64,000 nucleotides of DNA from the NCBI GenBank assembly GCA_023374045.1, contig CM041778.1:286975533-287039532 (forward strand), in the 5' to 3' direction. This document shows positions 58,617-64,000 of the stretch, one piece after another. The position numbers and the translations under genes were made by a program. The stretch comes from Limonium bicolor (Eukaryota; Streptophyta; Magnoliopsida; Caryophyllales; Plumbaginaceae). Below the pieces are notes generated by a model. That model did no database searches. It was not told the DNA's origin and saw nothing but the letters and a program-made list of their open reading frames with translations. The number at the start of each line of letters is the position of its first letter. Within the stretch, counting starts at the first letter, position 1.

Positions 58617-58649
58617 GGCATTCTTGCATTTGCATATCATCCAGTTTTC

Positions 58650-58925
58650 ACATCCTAGGTAGTCAACGCCTTAGAATCGCTTGACATTGCATCATTTCAT
58701 TTATTATAGGTAGTCAACGCCTTAGAATCGCTTGACATTATTTCACTTTCGTCACCTAGGTAGTCAGCGCCTTAGAATAGCTTGATACATTAGGTAGTCA
58801 GCGCCTTAGAACAGCTCGATAGCGTTTTGTTGCTTAGGTGGTCAGCGCCTTAGAACAGCTCGACAACGTTTTGTTGCTTAGGTAGTCAGCGCCTCCGAAT
58901 AGCTGGACGTAGTCAACTCTGTTGC
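58650..58925. repeat. Tandem repeat around TAGGTAGTCAGCGCCTTAGA
   Basis: Six units with variable spacers (35-55 bp), each TAGGTAGTCA-(A/G)CGCCTTAGAA followed by TCGCTTGAC or CAGCTCGA. Spacers include GCGTTTTGTTGCT twice. Confidence 0.85.
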
Positions 58926-59015
58926 ACACAACATGGAGGATTCTGTGGAGTCCAAAATTTTGGGGCGTCACTCAAGCATCAACCAGACTTTTCACATCCA
59001 TTACAAAGTCCAGTT

Positions 59016-59029
59016 GACGGGGGGCAATC
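59016..59029 (+). promoter_or_regulatory. Polypurine tract of element F
   Basis: GACGGGGGGCAATC immediately before the 3' LTR start TGTTATACCC. Confidence 0.8.
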
Positions 59030-60822
59030 TGTTATACCCAAAATTTTGACCCCCCCTGGTTAGGGTCTACAAGGTTTTGGTGTTGTGAGGGGCATTTAAT
59101 CGATTAATGAGGGATTCTGGCTCGATCGGCGCATTCCAAGGAATGAGGAGTAGTTTCGTCATTGTCTGGGGTGTTTTCGTAATTTTTAAGGCTCATGATA
59201 CCTCCTATAGGCTTTCTCTCTCCTCCGAAAGATGCCTAAATCATCTTGAAATGATTTGATATTTTAGCCCATGATAGAGGATGACATTTTAAGCATAATG
59301 GCGTAGGAATTTTGATTTTCGAATTTCCAATAATTTTCTAGCAATTTCTGACTGAATCTGACGAGAAATTCAATTTAAAAATATTCCAACATTTAAAAAT
59401 TTTGATTCCACCTCAGAAAATTCATAATTGTCATCCTTGACATGTGGTTAAAATTTCACAGCAAAATTTCTTTGGGAAGTCGTTTAATTAAAATGCCAAA
59501 AAATCTTACTTTTTACTAGATTTTCTTTATCTTTAAGAAAGTCTATATAAGGGGATAGGTTTTTTGATAAAAGCAGAATCTCATATGCTCAAGAACCCTA
59601 GGGAGTCAGAAAACACAGCCTCCTCTCTCTCTCACGTTTTCCAACACCCGGCCACCCGAATCATACCGAAAATCCCCCGAAATCACCATCTAAGCACGTT
59701 TTCCAATCCCCAAAGCACCAATAATCATCAAAACCTCACAAAAACACTTCCAAAACGTGAAGAACAGCAGGAACAACCAAAAACCAGAAGCTTGGTTCGA
59801 AATCCTTTCAGGTCTGCCATCAACGGAGCACTCGACGAATCCCGGTGTGAAGAATCATCAGGAATCCGAAGGTAAAACAGGTAGAAATTTCACTTTCCTG
59901 ACTCCCCACGATATTATTGGTCTTGCCTTGAAATGTGGGCTTAAACTAACTCTTTTTCTCTTCTGTATCTCTAATTGTTTTAGCTACTGCCTTGTTACTT
60001 GTTTGCTAAGTTTCGTATTAATTTTGATTTCAAATTGAGTTCTTTCAGTTACTAACGTGTTTAAAATCTTTCAGGCTACACACCCATAAAAGTTGAGCTC
60101 AAAACACCCTTGGGAACCTTCAGAAAACCCCTGTCCGTGGGTGGTCTGTGACCTCGGACCTATGGTCCGGGACCACGGACGGGTTGTCCGTGGCCACGGA
60201 CGCCCACGGTCGGCGGCGGGGTTTTAAAAAATTTCAAAATTTAGGTTTTTTCTAAATAATGTCCGTGCCCACGGACAGCTTGTCCGTGGCCCCGGACTTT
60301 TCAAATTTTTCTTTTCCTTAAATTCAACTTTTCTGTATAATTAGGTTAACTGGGGTCCGTGGTCTCGGACATGGGGTCCTTGGCTACGGGCGTAAACAAA
60401 ATTTGACCTAATTCTGCCTCCAAAACCCTAGTTTAGGTAGCTTTTAATTTCACTTTAATTTTTTGTCAAAAAACACTAAAAAATAAAAAAAACAGAAGCG
60501 CGCACTTAGGTTAAAAACAACTTTATAGGAAGCCGTAAATAAACCAAGTAGAGGAAAAACGACCTAGGTGGGGTAATGAAAGTAATTTGAACCCTAAATA
60601 AGTCGAATACCAAGCCCCCGAACCTGAACTCTCCTTTCCTAATTTGATCTAGGTTAAAATTAGGTGGCGACTCATAATAGGTTCCAGTGAGCAAGCTTAG
60701 GTTTTAATAATTATTGTTTTATGACATAGTTATTAATCTTAGGTTATAAGCGGACCTAGAACCCGATTAGATCCCAATCAACTTTAATCAACATAGGATA
60801 GGGTTTAAAATCGAGGCTCACA
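59030..60822 (+). mobile_element. Element F 3' LTR
   Basis: 1793 bp, nearly identical to 50076-51876; differences include a shorter CT repeat near 59625 and a shorter A-tract near 60485. Ends GGCTCACA, followed by the duplication GTGGG. Confidence 0.93.
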
Positions 60823-60827
60823 GTGGG

Positions 60828-61090
60828 ATAATGATTTGGCAGTCCCACTCAGCAGCTGACTGAATTGTTTTGCAGACTAGACTGTTTTTTTACTATATTA
60901 ACTTTAAATGGTTGTAACTTTTAACATATAAGTCCAAAATGAAAAAAATTATATCACTGTTCACCTAAATTCAACCTCTTTAAAACAAAACCAGTCATGG
61001 ATATGTTTTGACAACTTGGAAAAAAGTATTTTTACATGTGTATGATGATACACTAAAATCAGTCTATTATTTTTAAATCAACAATCTTCC
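60828..61090. other. AT-rich DNA between element F and the LINE, nothing recognised
   Basis: No gene or repeat seen. The LINE 5' end may begin near 61090 (AGGAGCAAAGAGAGAAGAG), where the composition changes. Confidence 0.4.
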
Positions 61091-61150
61091 AGGAGCAAAG
61101 AGAGAAGAGAACGCGCAATACACACGCCTCCCTAAATTATCTCCGATCTG

Positions 61151-61657
61151 ATGGAGATTACTCTCGTCAAGAGAGTCAACCCGTTGTATCCCCGAGAGAG
61201 GGAGTTAGGAAGGAAAACCAAAGTCAAATATACAGTTATGAAGAGAGGGATAGCTTTCATCGAAGTCGATGCCTACGACCTCTGTGACGCGTCCAATAAT
61301 TGGATGTGGAGAGGACAGAAGGTACAAATCTCACAAGAGAGTATTTTTGAAAGAGAAGGAATATCAGGAGAGACAATAGTGCAGCGTTCCACATGGAGTC
61401 GACATGCAGACTCCCTCGATGTTGGCGCCATCTCCATCAGAGAAGTTACTACCACCGGTTTATGTCCTCTCGTGCTACAATGGAAGCAGGTGAGGAGCGG
61501 AGACTTTTGGCACGCCCTCCCCTCACGCTCTCTCTTGAAACAATGGGGGGTGTCAGTCTCATTAATTCTAGCAACTAGGTTTCTTACCAGCACCCCGCCT
61601 TCTGTATGTCGGTTGTGTCCCTGGAGATTTGTAAAGTGCCCCCAAACAATCTTCTAG
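61151..61657 (+). CDS. Hypothetical 168-aa frame upstream of LINE ORF1
   Basis: An open frame starting MEITLVKRVNPLYPRERE. I do not recognise the product. The first about 90 residues have a protein-like composition (KYTVMKRGIAFIEVDAYDL); the end is rich in Cys, Trp and Pro and looks non-coding. It may be 5' leader of the LINE, a decayed N-terminal part of ORF1, or a captured fragment. Basis is frame length and composition only. Confidence 0.3.
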   Translation: MEITLVKRVNPLYPRERELGRKTKVKYTVMKRGIAFIEVDAYDLCDASNNWMWRGQKVQISQESIFEREGISGETIVQRSTWSRHADSLDVGAISIREVTTTGLCPLVLQWKQVRSGDFWHALPSRSLLKQWGVSVSLILATRFLTSTPPSVCRLCPWRFVKCPQTIF

Positions 61658-61872
61658 ACCAGCTATCGAAATCTAATCTCCCCCTCTCCTCTAACCCTTC
61701 TCAGTCGTATCACTCTTGCCACAACCAGGTAGTAGCAATCATTAGCAGTCTAATCCAAAAGTTTGGCCCCTTTTTTAGTACCGCTCCTTCCATGGATTCT
61801 ATCATCTTTAATTGCTCCCATCTATATCTTTATCTAGCAGAAACAAACTCAGTCTAAGAAGCCTGTTTCATA

Positions 61873-62879
61873 ATGGAAACTAACTCTCCCATATTTCGCA
61901 AAGCCCTGTTTGGTAAGATATGGAACCAAACGTGGATAGGAGCAAGATTGCTTCAAAACGTCATGGTTCATATCTGGAAACCAAAATCTTTCTTTCAAAG
62001 TTGCTGAGGTGGGGGAAACCAGATTCACCTTTCAGTTTGCTTTAAAGGATGATACCGAGATTATTCTGTCTAATGGCCCATGGAACTTCCAACACAAACT
62101 GCTGGCGATGATGGCGATAGATCCCAATCTCCCCATTGAATAACACGAACCTCAAGTCATCAAAATCTGGGTGGGTATTCACAAAATCCTCTGGTGGTGC
62201 GTTATTTATAGAATGCTCTCCCTACATAAACCCTCTGTTAGTGCGTTATTTGAGGGTGAAAATCGAAATCAAGATTTTTGAACCCTTGTGTAGAATGTTG
62301 GTTGTGAAAACTGTGAATGGCAACAGAGTTTGCAGGGTCTCATATGAAAACCTTCCTAGCTTTTGCTACAGATACGGCTACCTAACCCATACCATCTCTG
62401 ATTGTAAGATCCCCACAGCTAAACCAAACTCCATAGAAAGATATGGCCAGTGGATAAGATCGAAATATGCGGGCTCTCTAGCGTCAGTAACGGACTCCTT
62501 CCTTCTTGATCAACGGAAGGAGGAGGGGGTTCTAGACGGAATCACAACCCTGGCAACCCAAGCCAAACTTGTTCAACCAGTCAACCTTCCCACAGTCAAC
62601 ATCGACCTATCTCTACCAACGAAACCCGTGGATATTGTCCCCATCCCTCAACAACCTCCCCAGATCATTGTTGGCCTCCCCTTGCAAAACCAAATGCAGC
62701 CCAGAGTAACTCTGTCTCCTCAAAGCTCCTCTAACGCCACCTCCTCTGCCCCTCCAGGTTTCTTCAAACCTGGGCTCTTTCCTAATCCCCCTAGACTTAT
62801 CCTCCTCAGCTCACCTTTGTCAAACTTCTCATCTGGTAACAATGAAGTAGACAAGAAAGTGTACCAAACATTTGACTAG
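61873..62879 (+). pseudogene. L1-type LINE ORF1 (DUF4283-like, zinc knuckle), frameshifted
   Basis: ATG at 61873 (METNSPIFRKALFGKIWNQT) leads after a frameshift near 62000 into FKVAEVGETRFTFQFALKDD and LSNGPWNFQHKLLAMM, the pattern of the DUF4283 nucleic-acid-binding domain of plant L1 ORF1. After a stop and frameshift near 62140, the frame from 62136 gives KIFEPLCRMLVVKTVNG and SFCYRYGYLTHTISDC, a zf-CCHC_4-type knuckle with the second Cys replaced by Tyr, then YGQWIRSKY and a Pro/Ser-rich tail. ORF1 binds LINE RNA. The breaks make it a pseudogene. Confidence 0.78.
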
Positions 62880-63272
62880 AGCACAACCCTACACAAGTTT
62901 GAGAAGGACCTGGTAAACCGGAAAAAGAGGCCTTAGCTCCCTCTTCCACCGAAGTTAATTCTCCTCTGACCATCAGTAACCATAAAATTCTCCCTATTAG
63001 CCACCCCTCAAGTCCCCTTTCTTGGCCAAGCTTATCTACTCCTCAAAACCACATCCACACTAGTCGAGATAAAGGAAATGCCAAGATGTTCCAGGAATCC
63101 TCACTAAAATTGTCCTACCCTGATATGTTCAAACACAAAAAGAGAAAACTTGCCAATCTTAGACCACTGATGATCAGTCCCCATCGGAATATGGAGAACC
63201 TGGAAGAGTCTGAGAACTATGATTTTTTCACTCCAAGGCAGACCCTGATTCAGATCAGGGCTGCCAGGAAAA

Positions 63273-64000
63273 ATGAGCTGCATTTCCTTCAACTACCAAG
63301 GGTTGGGTCGCCCTTGTGTAGAGGTCTGGGTCACTGGTTTACTCAGGAAACACAAACCCGACCTGGTTTTTCTAATGGAGACCCATAGATCCATTCCTGA
63401 TATGGATTGCATCAAAGCTCGCTGGACTGCCAATAATGGTATCTCAGTGGCAAGTAAAGGCAAAAGTGGTGGTTTAGCCTTTTTGTGGAAGAAAACTTTG
63501 GTTGTCTCTGTTAGCAACTTCTCCAGTCATCATGTGGTAGCAGAGATCCTTCCTAGGTATGAACTCCTTTAACTTTACAGGATTTTATGGGTGGCCAAAT
63601 TGGGAAAAGAAATTTTTATCATGGGAACTTCTTCAAAGTATTAGCAATCATGTGCATTTATCACGGGTAGTAGTAGGAGATTTTAATCAAATTCTGTTTG
63701 ATAGATAGAAAAAAGGAGGGAGAGTTCGAGAAGAAAAACACATGTCGCCCTTTAGGGATATTATTTCTAAAACTAGGATTACAAGATGTTGGCTTCATGG
63801 GTTACCCTTACACCTACACAAATTGCCTAGATCCTCCCCATACTTTAGAGAGCAGATTGGATAGAGCCCTGGCCTCTAGTGACCTTTTTTCCCCTTTTCC
63901 TTCCCTTTCCATGCTTCATCTGTCTAAGGAAAATTTGGATCATTGTCCAATCTTGATAAACTTCTTTGGCAGCCACAAAAAGAGAGGGAGAATTTTCAGA
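63273..64000 (+). pseudogene. LINE ORF2, endonuclease domain (runs off window)
   Basis: MSCISFNYQGLGRPCVEV (catalytic-type N7) and LVFLMETHR (E36) open an AP-like endonuclease, continuing GKSGGLAFLWKK, then after a stop and frameshift GFYGWPNWEKK and VVVGDFNQILFD, followed by another shift to GFMGYPYTYTNCLDP and LESRLDRALAS. This is the N-terminal endonuclease of plant L1 ORF2, which nicks target DNA to prime reverse transcription. RT would lie beyond 64000. Multiple frameshifts show decay. 62880-63272 holds the decayed end of ORF1. Confidence 0.85.

Larger units (their letters stand above)
56019..59015 (+). other. Element F 3' non-coding region
   Basis: About 3 kb after integrase with no coding sequence, typical of Tat-lineage elements. 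It contains CTGGGGGCAATC-like words (56432, 57527, 57585), resembling the polypurine tract region, and three tandem-repeat blocks described separately. Confidence 0.7.
50076..60822 (+). mobile_element. Element F: complete Tat/Ogre-type LTR retrotransposon lacking gag
   Basis: 10,747 bp flanked by the perfect duplication GTGGG (50071-50075 and 60823-60827). LTRs are 1801 and 1793 bp and nearly identical, so insertion is recent. An Arg-tRNA-type primer site, a second archaeal-type RNase H before integrase, and a long 3' non-coding region with tandem repeats place it in the Tat lineage of Ty3/Gypsy. Gag and protease are missing and RT carries a frameshift, yet RNase H plus integrase is a single open frame. 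Confidence 0.92.

Noticed and set aside
58105..58684. Frames across the 31-bp and CATCAG repeats
   Set aside because: Periodic translations of tandem repeats on both strands; no other evidence.
1..64000. CRISPR array, bacterial operon or host single-copy gene
   Set aside because: Direct repeats here lack the repeat-spacer format, no prokaryotic gene order is seen, and every strong coding signal belongs to a retroelement.

Overview
The window is repeat-dominated nuclear DNA from a flowering plant. It holds long terminal repeat (LTR) retrotransposons 10-16 kb long with initiator-Met and Arg tRNA primer sites, GT-AG introns, CACTA/hAT/Mutator-type miniatures, a plant L1-type LINE and two tandem repeat families. 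I see no host protein-coding gene, tRNA or rRNA. No species can be named from the sequence alone.

Layout. 1-2985: part of an LTR of element A (minus), whose edge cuts into the next element. 2986-17016: element B (minus), with two LTRs of about 4 kb around about 5.9 kb without recognisable coding sequence. 17017-25815: element C (minus), a Ty3/Gypsy gag-pol element with its integrase cut by the insertion of B. 25816-28048: unassigned DNA, a Ty1/Copia 3' end whose LTR carries a CACTA miniature, and a second inverted-repeat miniature. 28049-46090: a solo LTR (E) split by the complete chromovirus-like element D (30260-45775, plus, target duplication ACCTT). 46091-50075: AT-rich DNA with a tandem repeat of about 275 bp, a second repeat of about 160 bp and a hAT-like relic. 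50076-60822: complete element F (Tat/Ogre type, target duplication GTGGG). 60823-64000: a LINE running off the right edge.

Main observation. Elements C and D both carry a domain with the full signature of an AlkB-type 2-oxoglutarate/Fe(II) dioxygenase, placed between the gag zinc knuckles and the protease. In both, gag is broken by short introns at identical positions and phases (GT-AG for the first two). The last gag exon ends in a phase that joins in frame to either of two acceptors, one opening the AlkB exon and one opening the protease-reverse transcriptase-integrase exon. The AlkB exon has its own stop, followed 70-110 nt later by AATAAAGAG in both elements. This suggests a splice/polyadenylation switch between a Gag-AlkB product and a Gag-Pol product. 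Both copies are now damaged by stops, frameshifts or insertions, so the system is inferred from two decayed relatives.

Other themes. Element B shares LTR ends, primer site, leader motifs and polypurine tract with C and D but lacks gag-pol, so it looks like a parasite of that family. Every well-resolved long LTR here, including the unrelated Tat-type one, carries an array of short hairpins built on GTCCG/CGGAC.
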